A stretch of DNA of 61,912 nt from Nitrosomonadales bacterium (GTDB taxonomy: Bacteria; Pseudomonadota; Gammaproteobacteria; Burkholderiales; Gallionellaceae): contig CANJMS010000002.1 of NCBI GenBank assembly GCA_947475825.1, positions 1 to 61,912 of the forward strand, in the 5' to 3' direction. Shown one piece after another: positions 37,221-46,496 of this stretch (the stretch's first letter is position 1; each line of letters starts with the position of its first letter). The notes beneath the pieces are model-generated. The model did no database searches, was not told where the DNA came from, and saw only the letters and a list, made by a program, of their open reading frames with translations. The position numbers and the translations under genes are program-made.

Positions 37221-38352
37221 GGAGCTTCTGGCCGTAGATGCTCGCAAGTTCAGCAAGCTCTCCATGGCTACACAAAAGCGCTTCGGCTAACCGACCCATA
37301 CTGATTACACCGGCGCTGTAACCTTCAAAGCATAAGCTTACATAGAAGTCTGAAAGGCCGAGCTCCAAGAGGTGGGCTTTGCGTTGGCGCTGCGTAGCAT
37401 TGAGGCTCTCGGGTAACTCGGGATCGATCTTTGCCTCGTGCGGTACGCGCAAGTGTCTGATGCGATCATAGGCGGTCTTGTCAATGAGCTTAGCCTCTTT
37501 GAGTGCAATGGCGAAGGCAATGCAACTTACGCGCAACTCGTTGGCCCATCGTAGCGAGTCAGCATCCGTCCACTGAGATGGTGATGGAAGCTTTGACAAG
37601 AAGGCCGGAGGCATCAGAAAGCACGATGCGAAGCGATTGGCGCGAAGCTCCAATAAGTCCCCTGCACTGGTGCCTTCGAAACTAACGCTCGCGCCTTGCG
37701 CTGAGTCGAATATTGCATGTGCCATTTCGTGCGCCGCGCTGAATCTCTGGCGATATATGTCCTCACTGTGGTTTACCAGTGCGCATTTGCCGGCAATCGG
37801 ATGCATGATGAAGAGGTCTGAAATGTTGGAGTTCCCCAATTTACGGCGGAAGATATGGACGCCAACACTTCGAAATTCGGCGTAGACATCACGCGGTACA
37901 GCGTGGTCCTCGTGCCCAAGAACGCCCCGTAGCCGTGCAGCAGCGGCCTCGCCGTGGCCCTTGTAGTAGTCGCCAGTCGGGACAAAAGAAAAGTCCTTGG
38001 GCGGACATCCAAGCTCGCGCATCAGGAAGTCTTCCGTCTCGCAAAGGTAGAGAAAATCTTGAATGGCCCGGCGATCTTCCTTGGTGAAGTCTTCGCCGTG
38101 AGCGCGGTAGAGCGTCTCTGTTTGCTCGAACGGTGCGACCTGCTCGTTGGAGATGAAAAACTTAAAGTCGCAGCGGAAGTGATCCGCCAAGATCAGCACC
38201 TCGTCACCAGTGGGTTCGGACTGCCCAGCTTCGATGGAGATCAGTCGCGCAGCATCAATACCGGTCGAAGATGCGACGTCGGCGATGGACTCTTTGAGCT
38301 GACCGCGATATTTGGAAAGCTTGGAGCCTAGGATTTGCAAGTCGATAGCCAT
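37210..38352 (-). CDS. XRE-family regulator with ImmA/IrrE metallopeptidase domain
   Basis: A 380-residue protein. Residues 5-60 form an XRE-type helix-turn-helix (LGSKLSKYRGQLKESIADVASSTGIDAARLISIEAGQSEPTGDEV). The ImmA/IrrE zinc protease motif HEMAHAIFD is near residue 210, followed by ELRANRFASCFLMP with the third metal ligand. ImmA-type proteases cleave repressors to switch genes on in response to damage or infection. The ATG at 38352 begins MAIDLQILGSKLS. The PIN gene overlaps its 3' end, and the truncated AAA ATPase starts divergently 182 bp away, so the intervening region probably holds the operator. Confidence 0.85.
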   Translation of the reverse strand: MAIDLQILGSKLSKYRGQLKESIADVASSTGIDAARLISIEAGQSEPTGDEVLILADHFRCDFKFFISNEQVAPFEQTETLYRAHGEDFTKEDRRAIQDFLYLCETEDFLMRELGCPPKDFSFVPTGDYYKGHGEAAAARLRGVLGHEDHAVPRDVYAEFRSVGVHIFRRKLGNSNISDLFIMHPIAGKCALVNHSEDIYRQRFSAAHEMAHAIFDSAQGASVSFEGTSAGDLLELRANRFASCFLMPPAFLSKLPSPSQWTDADSLRWANELRVSCIAFAIALKEAKLIDKTAYDRIRHLRVPHEAKIDPELPESLNATQRQRKAHLLELGLSDFYVSLCFEGYSAGVISMGRLAEALLCSHGELAELASIYGQKLHGH

Positions 38353-38534
38353 CAATAACAATCATAGCAGGGCTCATGCCGCTTATGGATCAATTTTCAC
38401 GGCGCTAGGGTCGGAAGCGAGAGGATACAGTCAAGAATATTTTCGTGTAGCAACTATAATTCCGCTTAATTCTGTAAGCTTGCTGGTATCGGTATGTTCA
38501 AATTAACAATGAATGCGACGTCAGGAGGACAAGG

Positions 38535-39152
38535 ATGACATCCGCTTTGCACGACTTTCAGCAATTCGTGAACTGGCTTCACGTCCCGGCCCGGGGTGCG
38601 TCAGAAGACGTTCGGCGTTTCGCAAATATCGTCTTGGCGAATTTCGCGACTCTTGCCGCGAGCTCGCTACAACACAGCCAGCGGTCGACCGTACTTGCGG
38701 AATTAGCTCGCCGGATGCTACCCACGACGGACCAGGGCCCACCCGCACCAAATCCGACGGTGGCCGTTGGAGCATGGGTCTGGCGGAACTTGCGGCATTT
38801 GACCGTGGGTCCGTTCCGAGGATTCCGCAACGCCGAGCCATTTGATCTACAAAAGCGGATTGTCATGTTCTATGGCCCCAACGGCAGCGGGAAGACGAGC
38901 CTGTGCGAAGCGTTGGAGTTCGCATTGCTTGGAGCTGTCGATGAAGGGGAGATGAAACGGATCGCAGCCGACCGTTACCTCTCCAATGTCCATGAGCGAC
39001 GCTTTACTACGCCCACCTTGATTGCATCGGATCAAGGGAACCAACCAATCTCTGTCGTCGCTGACGCCGACACATATCGTTTTTGCTTTGTCGAAAAGAA
39101 CCGTATCGACGCGTTCTCACGGATCGCCGCAAAGCCTGCGGATACATGGTGA
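38535..39152 (+). pseudogene. truncated SMC/RecF-like AAA ATPase
   Basis: A 205-residue N-terminal piece. After about 90 helical residues comes an ABC/SMC-type head: LRHLTVGPFRGFRNAEPFDL, then Walker A in IVMFYGPNGSGKTSLCEALEFALLG. This is the layout of large AAA-13/RecN-like ATPases found in defence and repair. The frame ends at ISRIAAKPADTW with TGA, well before any Walker B or signature motif, so at least two thirds are missing. GGAGG precedes the ATG at a good distance. The junction is followed by about 400 bp of debris. It was probably the partner or neighbour of the divergent PIN/ImmA pair. Confidence 0.7.
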
Positions 39153-39551
39153 ACGAATAACGACAAATCTATTTGAGTTCTGGCTGAAATCAATTCCACT
39201 ACTTACTGAGTATAAAGATGAAACAAAGTCCCTTTACATTCCAACAGGTGCTCGCAATTAGGCACAATTACTTTTCCAATTTGGAAAACTGGAGTGCACT
39301 AAATTACATGGGGACGGTGCCTTATTCTTTTAGATTAATTGGGCTCCGTCCCCATATCATCACTTGGCAACATCGAACCACGGTTTTCGGTTTTCGGTTT
39401 GCGGTATCCTATCCGGGCAAGAAACTTGGCAACTTCAGCATAGCGCTCAGCGTTTCACCCTGGGCAATCTAGCAATGACACGGAGGCCTCTTGCGATCAC
39501 TGTTTTTTTCTTTGGCTTTTTCTGTGGCTTTGGGTTTTTGGTCATGCATCC
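39153..39551. other. debris after truncated ATPase
   Basis: About 400 bp without a complete gene. The plus strand is briefly open (39150-39261: RITTNLFEFWLKSIPLL and more) and may be the tail of a lost gene. An inverted repeat lies at 39308-39355. The remainder shows nothing. Confidence 0.35.
39308..39355. repeat. inverted repeat ATGGGGACGG/CCGTCCCCAT
   Basis: Ten-base perfect arms around 28 bases. GGGGACGG hairpins of this kind occur as ends of small REP/Y1-transposase-linked repeats in proteobacteria; that link is an inference. Confidence 0.5.
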
Positions 39552-40404
39552 ATGAGTAGTGTCAGCACAACAATCGATCCGCCGGTTCAACGCGATGCTT
39601 CTGTCATTGCGGTGATCGGCCTGGCGCATGGCACATCGCATTTCTTCCATCTGTTGTTTCCGCCGCTGTTTCCGTGGCTGATGCCGGCTTTCGGTCTTGA
39701 TTTCTCGGGGATCGGTCTTACTGTGACGGTCTTTTTTGTGGTCTCCGGTATCGGACAGGCGCTGGCGGGATTTGCCGTGGATCGATTCGGGCCCCTGCGG
39801 GTGCTGTTGTTCGGCATGAGCTGTTTCTTGATCGCCGGTCTGTGGCTGGGGTTGCTTGCGCATACACTGGGCGATCTGCTTGCGGTTGCCGCGTTGGCGG
39901 GGCTGGGCAATAGCGTGTTGCATCCGGCCGATTTCACCGTCCTGAATCACAAGGTCGCGGAAGCCCACTTGGGTCATGCGTTCTCGGTCCACGGCATCTC
40001 GGGCAATCTCGGATGGGCGCTGGCGCCTGTGTTCCTGACCGGCATTGCGACACTGGCGGGGTGGCAGATGGCGGCGGTTGCCGCCGGGTTGATGGCGCTC
40101 CCTGCGCTGGCAGCACTCTGGCTGTTTCGCCACCAGCTCGAAATAACGCCCACTGCCGCCACTGCGGGTGCGCCGGTGCATGGCACGTTCTCGTTTCTTG
40201 GTGTCGGCGCGGTGTGGCTGTGTTTTGGCTTTTTCTTGATGACATCTGCTGCATTCGGTACCTTGCAGAATTTTGGCACGCCGATATTGCAGCAACTTTA
40301 CGGCTTGTCCCTGGGTACCGCGGCCAGCGCAATTTCCGTCTTTCTGCTGGCAGCCGCTTTTGGCATTCTGGTTGGCGGATTCGTCGCCACGCGCCACCAG
40401 CAGG
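39552..40404 (+). pseudogene. MFS transporter (fosmidomycin-resistance-like), 3'-truncated
   Basis: About 285 residues of a major facilitator with eight or nine helices: VIGLAHGTSHFFHLLFPPLFPWLMPAFGLDFSGIGLTV, the A-motif-like GFAVDRFGPLRVLL, and LGNSVLHPADFTVLNHKV. This pattern is close to the Fsr/YfkF-like group. After VATRHQQDRI the frame runs into an IS21 remnant on the opposite strand, and the last three or four helices are lost; the open frame continues meaninglessly to 40550. It is unlikely to be functional. Confidence 0.75.
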
Positions 40405-40711
40405 ACCGCATCGGCAAGCTCTGCTGGCAGCGGCCAGGACAAGCCGGACATTGCAAAACGGCGCAGATAGTCGGTGACCGATGGCCTGGATACCTGAGTG
40501 CTCATGGAGATCTGCCGTACCGACAGATCAAGTTCAAACTTCAGACGTAGTACTTCTCTGATTTTACGCATCGACAACTTCTCCATATCCGTCCCTTGCT
40601 CCGAAAAAAGGACGAGTGGTAGGTGAATATTATCTTGCGGCGCTCCCTGACAGGGGTGGCAGAATGCGCGTGGACTGGGTGGCAGAATGCGCGTGGAATA
40701 CGCAAGTCATA
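40404..40711 (-). mobile_element. IS21-family end with istA 5' fragment
   Basis: The minus strand begins MRKIREVLRLKFELDLSVRQ, then VSRPSVTDYLRRFAMSGLSW and PLPAE, the N-terminal HTH of IS21 IstA; it breaks off at about 40404 inside the MFS gene. Upstream of its ATG the typical multiple terminal repeats are seen: GGGTGGCAGAATGCGCGTGG twice (40654-40674 and 40677-40697). Only one end of the element remains. It directly precedes hsdS, where hsdM would be expected. Confidence 0.8.
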
Positions 40712-40743
40712 ACTCAGAATATTCGGCTTCTTACAGGTGAAGA

Positions 40744-42054
40744 ATGATTAACTGGAACGAATATCGCTTTGGTGAATTGGTGGAGTTTCCGCCCAAGATT
40801 GGTTTGAAAAAGGGAGAGGAATATCCATTTATAGAGATGGATGTGATTAATCCAAAAAGCCGATACGTTGAAAATACACAGCGTAGAAAATTTGAGAATT
40901 CCAGTTGTTCTAAATTTGCTAATGGAGATGTTTTATTAGCGCGCATTACGCCGTGTTTGGAAAATGGGAAAATTGCGCAAGTCAGGACAGCAAATAATGA
41001 AAGTGGTTTTGGCTCAACTGATTTTTTTGTTTTTCGTGCGAAGGACAAACTCTTAGATCAGAATTTTTTGTTCTATTTGGCAAAATGTGATTTGGTTTGG
41101 AAAAATGCAATTAATAGCATGGTCGGAGCAAGTGGAAGGCAGCGAGCAGATGCTTCTTTTCTGAAAAAGATCAAATTAAGAGTTCCAGGCTTAGCTGCCC
41201 AAAGAAAAATTGCTGCAATCCTTACCGCTTGTGACGATCTAATTGAAAACAACCGGCAGCGCGTCGCATTACTGGAAAATCAGGCCGAGGAAATATACAG
41301 AGAATGGTTTGTTCGCCAGCGCTTTCCTGGCCACAAACAGGTGAAGTTCGTAAAAGGGGTGCCAGAACAGTGGACAGTAAAAAAATTTAGCGAAATCGTT
41401 GAGTACTACATTGGTGGAGGTTGGGGCGAAGATGACCAATCAACGACTTTCAGCGAGGCAGCTTTTGTTATTCGTGGAACGGATATTCCTGATATTCAGG
41501 CTGGAGAATTCGAGGATTGTCCATATCGCTTTCACAAGCCATCAAACTTGAAATCCCGGACGCTGCAATCAGGCGATTTTGTTTTTGAAGTTTCAGGTGT
41601 AAGCACGAATCAACTGCTGGGTAGGAACGTTTTCATAACAGAGCACTTGCTGAAATACTTCAATGCGCCAGTAATAGCCGCAAGTTTTTGCAAACAGATA
41701 CGCTTCCGTCGAGAATTGGTTTCTCCGTACTTCATGAAATATTTTATGAAGCTTTATTACGACTGCGATTTGGTTGGGATTTATCAGATTCAGTCAACGG
41801 GTATAAGCAATTACCAATTCGAAAGCTTTCTAAAATATCAAACAATCGTCCTGCCACCAGACGAATTGCAGAAAAAGTTTGAAGACATAGTTAAGCCGAT
41901 TATTGAAATGCGAGACGGCATCAGCTTGGCGAATATCGAGCTACGAAAAACACGCAACATGCTTCTCCCGCGCCTCATTTCCGGCAAACTTTCCGTCGAA
42001 AACCTCGACATCCAGTTCCCACCCGGCATGGCGGAGGCCGCTCATGCAGCCTGA
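40744..42054 (+). CDS. hsdS: type I restriction enzyme specificity subunit
   Basis: A 436-residue HsdS that would set the DNA target of a type I restriction-modification complex. It has two target-recognition domains: residues 1-150 (YRFGELVEFPPKIGLKKGEEYPFIEMDV) and about 205-385 (WTVKKFSEIVEYYIGGGWG). Conserved helical spacers follow each: LAAQRKIAAILTACDDLIENNRQRVALLENQAEEIYREWF and IEMRDGISLANIELRKTRNMLLPRLISGKLSV. An AGGTGAAG site precedes the ATG. It is AT-richer than the downstream genes. The hsdM gene normally before it is absent; an IS21 remnant is there instead. Confidence 0.92.
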   Translation: MINWNEYRFGELVEFPPKIGLKKGEEYPFIEMDVINPKSRYVENTQRRKFENSSCSKFANGDVLLARITPCLENGKIAQVRTANNESGFGSTDFFVFRAKDKLLDQNFLFYLAKCDLVWKNAINSMVGASGRQRADASFLKKIKLRVPGLAAQRKIAAILTACDDLIENNRQRVALLENQAEEIYREWFVRQRFPGHKQVKFVKGVPEQWTVKKFSEIVEYYIGGGWGEDDQSTTFSEAAFVIRGTDIPDIQAGEFEDCPYRFHKPSNLKSRTLQSGDFVFEVSGVSTNQLLGRNVFITEHLLKYFNAPVIAASFCKQIRFRRELVSPYFMKYFMKLYYDCDLVGIYQIQSTGISNYQFESFLKYQTIVLPPDELQKKFEDIVKPIIEMRDGISLANIELRKTRNMLLPRLISGKLSVENLDIQFPPGMAEAAHAA

Positions 42055-42058
42055 GCTG

Positions 42059-42481
42059 TTACAGCGCCCAAGGATTAAACACCTGCGGGTACAACGCGAA
42101 ATCCTGCACATTGCGGGTGACCACGGTGAGGCCGTGGCATTGGGCGGTGGCCATGAGCAGGCCGTCCATCACCGGCATGGGTTGTCCGGCCAGTTCGGTG
42201 TGCGCGGCGATTTGCGCCCAGACGTGGAGCGCGGCGGCATCGAGCGGCAGGATGCGTCCGGCAAAGCGTTGTTCCACCTTGCCCAGCCAGGCGGTAAGTT
42301 TCTGGCTGCGGCGCGGGTCGGCTTTGCGCAATTTAAGGATGCCTTTTTCAATTTCTCCCAGCGTGATGACGCTGATGAACAGGCTGGCTTCGTCCTGCTC
42401 GTCCAGCCAGGCGATCACTTTCGGCGCGGGCGCTTTTTTGGCGTATTCGGACAAGGCGCAGGTATCCAGCAGCCAGCTCAT
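42059..42481 (-). CDS. PIN-domain toxin (VapC/FitB-like)
   Basis: A 140-residue PIN nuclease: WLLDTCALSEYAKK (first Asp), VITLGEIEKGILKL (Glu), MPVMDGLLMATAQCHGLTVVTRNVQDF (last Asp residues). It is a type II toxin expected to cleave RNA. The start overlaps the antitoxin stop by 4 bases. The pair lies between hsdS and hsdR on the opposite strand, only 4 bases past the hsdS stop, so it interrupts an otherwise co-directional restriction operon. Confidence 0.9.
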   Translation of the reverse strand: MSWLLDTCALSEYAKKAPAPKVIAWLDEQDEASLFISVITLGEIEKGILKLRKADPRRSQKLTAWLGKVEQRFAGRILPLDAAALHVWAQIAAHTELAGQPMPVMDGLLMATAQCHGLTVVTRNVQDFALYPQVFNPWAL

Positions 42482-42729
42482 AGCTCAACGTCGCGCCCGG
42501 TGTCGCGGCTGCGGGAAATGTCCAGGTCTTCGGCTGCGAGGTCGGGACGCAGCAGCGCGCTGGAGAGCTTGGTGCGGTGGCGGGTTAGCCGTGCGTACTC
42601 TTCCGCCGAAACAACTACCGCCGTGGGCTTGCCGTGGACGGTGACCGTTTGGGCATCGCCGCCCGCTGCCCTCTTGATAAGCTGGCTGAAGTTGCCCTTC
42701 GCTTCTTGCAGTTGCCATTCGCTGTGCAT
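42478..42729 (-). CDS. Phd/YefM-type antitoxin
   Basis: An 83-residue antitoxin of the Phd/YefM group: WQLQEAKGNFSQLIKRAAGGDAQTVTVHGKPTAVVVSAEEYARL, the N-terminal DNA-binding and dimer domain, then a flexible C-terminal part (LSSALLRPDLAAEDLDISRSRD) that should wrap the PIN toxin. It is translationally coupled to the toxin. An inverted repeat at 42752-42783 upstream is the likely operator, and hsdR starts on its other side. Confidence 0.9.
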   Translation of the reverse strand: MHSEWQLQEAKGNFSQLIKRAAGGDAQTVTVHGKPTAVVVSAEEYARLTRHRTKLSSALLRPDLAAEDLDISRSRDTGRDVEL

Positions 42730-42751
42730 GATAACCTCCGTTATTCCTGGC

Positions 42752-42783
42752 GTTAATTCTGGCCAGACTGGGCAGAATTTAAC
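42752..42783. promoter_or_regulatory. probable toxin-antitoxin operator, shared with hsdR
   Basis: An imperfect inverted repeat, GTTAATTCTG (42752-42761) against CAGAATTTAAC (42773-42783), lies in the 74-bp gap between the divergent antitoxin and hsdR starts. Phd/YefM antitoxins bind such palindromes to repress their own operon. Binding here would also affect hsdR. Confidence 0.5.
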
Positions 42784-42803
42784 ACAAAGCTTGCGGGTTG
42801 GCT

Positions 42804-45800
42804 ATGCCTAACTTTATTTCCGAAGATCAGATCGAGCAAGCGTTGGTGCAGAAGCTCCAGCATCTGCACGGCTTCGACGCGCTCGACTGCTACACAGCTG
42901 ATGCGGAAGATTTGAACGACGGCTCAAACCGAGCCAACAAGCGCGATGTGATTCTGGTGGAGCGGGTGCGGGAAGCCGCCATCCGTCTGAACCCGGACAT
43001 CCCAACTACAGCCATTGAGGATGCGCTGGATAAGTTGCTCGACCGTCGGCAGGCAATGACGCTGATCGCCGCGAATCGGGAAATTTATAGCCTGTTGCGC
43101 GACGGCATCCCGGTGGAATTCGACAACGCGCAGGGCGTGCGGCAGCAGGAGTTGGTGCGGCTGCTGGATTTCAACGAGCCAAGCAACAACCGCTATCTGG
43201 CCGTCACCCAGCTCTGGATCAAGGGCGAGCGCGGCTTCCGCCGCCCGGATGTATTGCTCTACGTCAACGGCATACCGCTGGTGTTTATCGAGCTGAAAAA
43301 CTCGAACGTGAAGTTGCGCAATGCCTACGACGACAACCTGACGAATTACAAGGCTGAAATTCCGCAGCTTTTCCTGACCAACGCCTTTTGCGTGCTGTCC
43401 AACGCCATCGAAACCAAGGTGGGCAGCATCACGGCGGAGTGGGAGCATTTCTTCAACTGGCTGCGCGCGGATGACGAGAAGCAGAAGATCGACCGCGCCG
43501 CGATACGCGAGCAGGGCATCAGTCTGGAAGGTGTGATCGAAGGTTTACTACCAAGGCAGAGGCTGCTGGACTACGTGGAGAATTTCATTCTCTACTACAA
43601 GGATAGTTCGAAGATCATCGCGCAGAACCACCAGTTCATCGGCGTGAACCGGGCGTATGAAGCCTTCCTCAAGCGCGAGGAGTTAGCGGGCAAGCTCGGT
43701 GTGTTCTGGCACACGCAGGGCTCGGGCAAGAGTTTCTCGATGATTTTTTATGCGCGCAAAATCTTCCGCAAACAGACCGGCAATTTCACCTTTGTGGTGG
43801 TGACTGATCGCGACGATCTGGACGGGCAGATTTATCGTAATTTCTTGAACACCCGCACGGTCAGCGAGGCCGAGGCCGCGCAGCCCAAGAACAGCGAGGA
43901 GATGCGCAAATTCTTAGGCCAAAACAAGCGGCTGGTGTTCACCTTGATCCAGAAATTCCGCTGGGACAAAGGCAGGGAGTATCCCGAGCTATCGCCGCGC
44001 AACGACATCATCGTGATCGTGGACGAGGCGCACCGCACGCAATACAAGTCGCTGGCGGAGAACATGCGCAAGGGTTTGCCCAGGGCGAACTATCTGGCTT
44101 TCACTGGCACGCCGCTGCTGGGGCGCGAGCGCAAAACCAATGCGTGGTTTGGCGGTTACGTTTCGGAATACAACTTCCAGCAGTCGATGGACGATGGCGC
44201 GACGGTGCCGCTGTTTTACGAAAAGCGCGTGCCGGAGGTGTTGATCCAGAACGAAGGATTGAGCGAGGAATTCTACGAAATTCTTGAAAACGAGAATCTG
44301 GATGAGGCGCAGCAGGCCAAGCTGGAGCGACGTTTTTCCAAAGAGGTTGAGGTCATCAAGCGCGACGACCGGTTGGAGAAGATCGCGCGGGACATCGTCT
44401 ATCACTTCCCCCGGCGCGGCTATCTGGGCAAAGGGCTGTTTGGGGCGGTGGACAAGTTTACCGCCGTGAAAATGTACGACAAGGTGCAGGATCAATGGAA
44501 GGCCGCCTTGAAGGAGCTGGTCGGGCGTATCAGTAAAACGACCAACGACATTGAGAAGCGGCGGCTGAAGAAGATTGTAGAGTACATGCGCTCGGTGGAA
44601 ATGGCTGTGGTGGTCAGTGAAGATGCGGACGAAGAGGCGAGGTTCACCGCACAGGGGCTGGATATCAAACCGCACCGCGCACGCATGAACAAGTTGGATG
44701 CGAACGGACACGACATCGAATACAACTTCAAAGACCCGGAGAGTCCGCTCCAATTGGTGTTCGTGTGCGCCATGTGGCTGACGGGCTTTGACGCACCCAC
44801 GCTTTCGACGCTGTATCTCGACAAGCCGATGCAGGGTCATACCCTGATGCAGACCATCGCGCGCGCGAACCGCGTCACCTCGTGGAAGATCAACGGGGTG
44901 GAGAAGCGCAACGGCGAGATCGTGGATTACTACAACGTATTCCGTAACATGAAGCTGGCGCTGAAAGACTACGCACAGGGCGGCGATGAGATTGATCCGC
45001 CAGTGAAGGAGAAGGCGGAATTGTTCCGATTGCTGGACGATGCGATTGAGCAAGGCCTGGCGTTCTGCCACGAAAAAGAAGTTGCGCTGCGCGAAGTGCT
45101 GGGCAGCGACGATGTGTTCGAAAAACTTGGTCGCTTTAATATCTTTGCCAATGCTTTGCTGGCGAACGATGAATGGCGCAAGGGTTTTAATGTATACGAG
45201 AACACTATTTCGTCGCTGTATGAGGCGTGCAAGCCGGAGATCATGGGACGCGGCAAGCAAAGCAGAGTGCGCGAGGTGGCAGTGTTTCAATATCTGCGCG
45301 GAGTGATTGACAGCCTCATCGAGCAGAAGGACATCGACGCGATTAGCCTGAAAATTGCCGAGTTGCTAGATGAGAGCGTGGTGGTAAACGACGCGGAGGC
45401 TTTCAAGGCACGGCAATACAACGCGGAATATCAGATCATCCAGAAGGGCAAAGTCTGGGACTTGAGCAAGATCAACTTCGACAAGCTGCGCGAAGAATTT
45501 AAGGAGGCTACTTACAAGAACATTGAAATCACTGACCTGCGCGCTTTCCTGCAACACAAGCTGGAGTTGATGCTGCAACAGAATGCGACGCGTAGCGACT
45601 TTGCGCAGCGGTTGCAACAGATTATCGACGCCTACAATTCTGGCGGCTCATCCACCGAAAATTCTTATGAAGAGCTGATAAAGTTCACCGAAGATTTGCG
45701 CGCAGAGGAAGAGCGGCATATCCGTGAGGGGCTGACGGAAGACGAGTTGGAGCTGTTCGACCTGCTGAAGAAAGACAAGATGACGCAAGAGGAGACGCAG

Positions 45801-46040
45801 AAGGTGAGGCTCGCAGCTAAGTCTCTGCTGCGTCGTTTGCTGGAAGAGCAGCCCAAGGTGCTGGTGCAGGACTGGTACAAGGATACGCAAACCAAGAAGA
45901 TGGTGCGCTCTGCTGTCGAGAAAGTGCTGGACAGCAACCTGCCGGAAAGCTACGACCGCGTGCTATTCAGGGAGAAATGCGACAACGTGTTTTACCTGAT
46001 GCTCGACTATGCGAATCATGGCAGGAAGTGGGCGGCGTGA
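42804..46040 (+). CDS. hsdR: type I restriction enzyme motor/nuclease subunit
   Basis: A 1,078-residue HsdR. The N-terminal nuclease domain has FRRPDVLLYVNGIPLVFIELKNSN (PD-ExK type). The translocase follows with Walker A in FWHTQGSGKSFSMIFYARK, VVTDRDDLDGQIY, the DEAH box IVDEAHRTQY, LAFTGTPLLG, and the second RecA lobe (MWLTGFDAPTLSTLYLDKPMQGHTLMQTIARANRV). The C-terminal helical part binds HsdM and HsdS. The ATG at 42804 was chosen over TTG 42798. It looks complete, but without HsdM in the window it can only work if the methylase is encoded elsewhere. Confidence 0.94.
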   Translation: MPNFISEDQIEQALVQKLQHLHGFDALDCYTADAEDLNDGSNRANKRDVILVERVREAAIRLNPDIPTTAIEDALDKLLDRRQAMTLIAANREIYSLLRDGIPVEFDNAQGVRQQELVRLLDFNEPSNNRYLAVTQLWIKGERGFRRPDVLLYVNGIPLVFIELKNSNVKLRNAYDDNLTNYKAEIPQLFLTNAFCVLSNAIETKVGSITAEWEHFFNWLRADDEKQKIDRAAIREQGISLEGVIEGLLPRQRLLDYVENFILYYKDSSKIIAQNHQFIGVNRAYEAFLKREELAGKLGVFWHTQGSGKSFSMIFYARKIFRKQTGNFTFVVVTDRDDLDGQIYRNFLNTRTVSEAEAAQPKNSEEMRKFLGQNKRLVFTLIQKFRWDKGREYPELSPRNDIIVIVDEAHRTQYKSLAENMRKGLPRANYLAFTGTPLLGRERKTNAWFGGYVSEYNFQQSMDDGATVPLFYEKRVPEVLIQNEGLSEEFYEILENENLDEAQQAKLERRFSKEVEVIKRDDRLEKIARDIVYHFPRRGYLGKGLFGAVDKFTAVKMYDKVQDQWKAALKELVGRISKTTNDIEKRRLKKIVEYMRSVEMAVVVSEDADEEARFTAQGLDIKPHRARMNKLDANGHDIEYNFKDPESPLQLVFVCAMWLTGFDAPTLSTLYLDKPMQGHTLMQTIARANRVTSWKINGVEKRNGEIVDYYNVFRNMKLALKDYAQGGDEIDPPVKEKAELFRLLDDAIEQGLAFCHEKEVALREVLGSDDVFEKLGRFNIFANALLANDEWRKGFNVYENTISSLYEACKPEIMGRGKQSRVREVAVFQYLRGVIDSLIEQKDIDAISLKIAELLDESVVVNDAEAFKARQYNAEYQIIQKGKVWDLSKINFDKLREEFKEATYKNIEITDLRAFLQHKLELMLQQNATRSDFAQRLQQIIDAYNSGGSSTENSYEELIKFTEDLRAEEERHIREGLTEDELELFDLLKKDKMTQEETQKVRLAAKSLLRRLLEEQPKVLVQDWYKDTQTKKMVRSAVEKVLDSNLPESYDRVLFREKCDNVFYLMLDYANHGRKWAA

Positions 46041-46104
46041 CGGCGCGAAAGGGGAGTGGGAGACATCTCTTCCATAGATATGTAATGTGCAAGTATAAAA
46101 TTAT

Positions 46105-46134
46105 TTGTGACACATTTTTTAAATTGTGTCACAA
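46105..46134. promoter_or_regulatory. palindromic operator upstream of toxin-antitoxin pair
   Basis: A perfect inverted repeat, TTGTGACACA (46105-46114) and TGTGTCACAA (46125-46134), separated by 10 AT-only bases, 36 bp before the antitoxin ATG. It is the probable binding site of the antitoxin for autoregulation. Confidence 0.7.
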
Positions 46135-46169
46135 TGCAAACCGTAAAATAAATTTATCAGGAGAGCCTC

Positions 46170-46484
46170 ATGAGAGCGAGCAAAGCGAGTGCTGGTGAAA
46201 CTAAAAACTTGAGCGCGGCCAAATCCGCCAGCGTTGGCGGGGTCAGAACCTTGGGCGTTCGTGAAATGCGCGCAGGTTATGATGTTTTGCATAAGGCATT
46301 AGAGCAGGGCGGCGAAGTGCTGTTGACGCACCACGGCAAACCGTTTGCGCGCGTTTTGCCGCTGGAGTCGGTGGCTGCGCCAAAACGAAAAGTGCGCTCG
46401 TTGGCCGCTTTCCGCGCCACGATGCCTTTCCAGGAAATCCCTAGTGAAGTGTTGATCAGGGAAGACCGTGACGCACGAGACTAA
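46170..46484 (+). CDS. Phd/YefM-like antitoxin
   Basis: A 104-residue protein. After a polar N-terminal extension (ASKASAGETKNLSAAKSASVGG) comes a Phd-like domain: RTLGVREMRAGYDVLHKALEQGGEVLLTHHGKPFARVLPLE. A basic and flexible tail with FRATMPFQEIPSEVLIREDRD follows, probably the toxin-binding part. An AGGAG-type site precedes the ATG. It is 12 bp upstream of the PIN toxin gene and has a strong palindromic operator in front. Confidence 0.85.
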   Translation: MRASKASAGETKNLSAAKSASVGGVRTLGVREMRAGYDVLHKALEQGGEVLLTHHGKPFARVLPLESVAAPKRKVRSLAAFRATMPFQEIPSEVLIREDRDARD

Positions 46485-46496
46485 GTAATTTATTGC

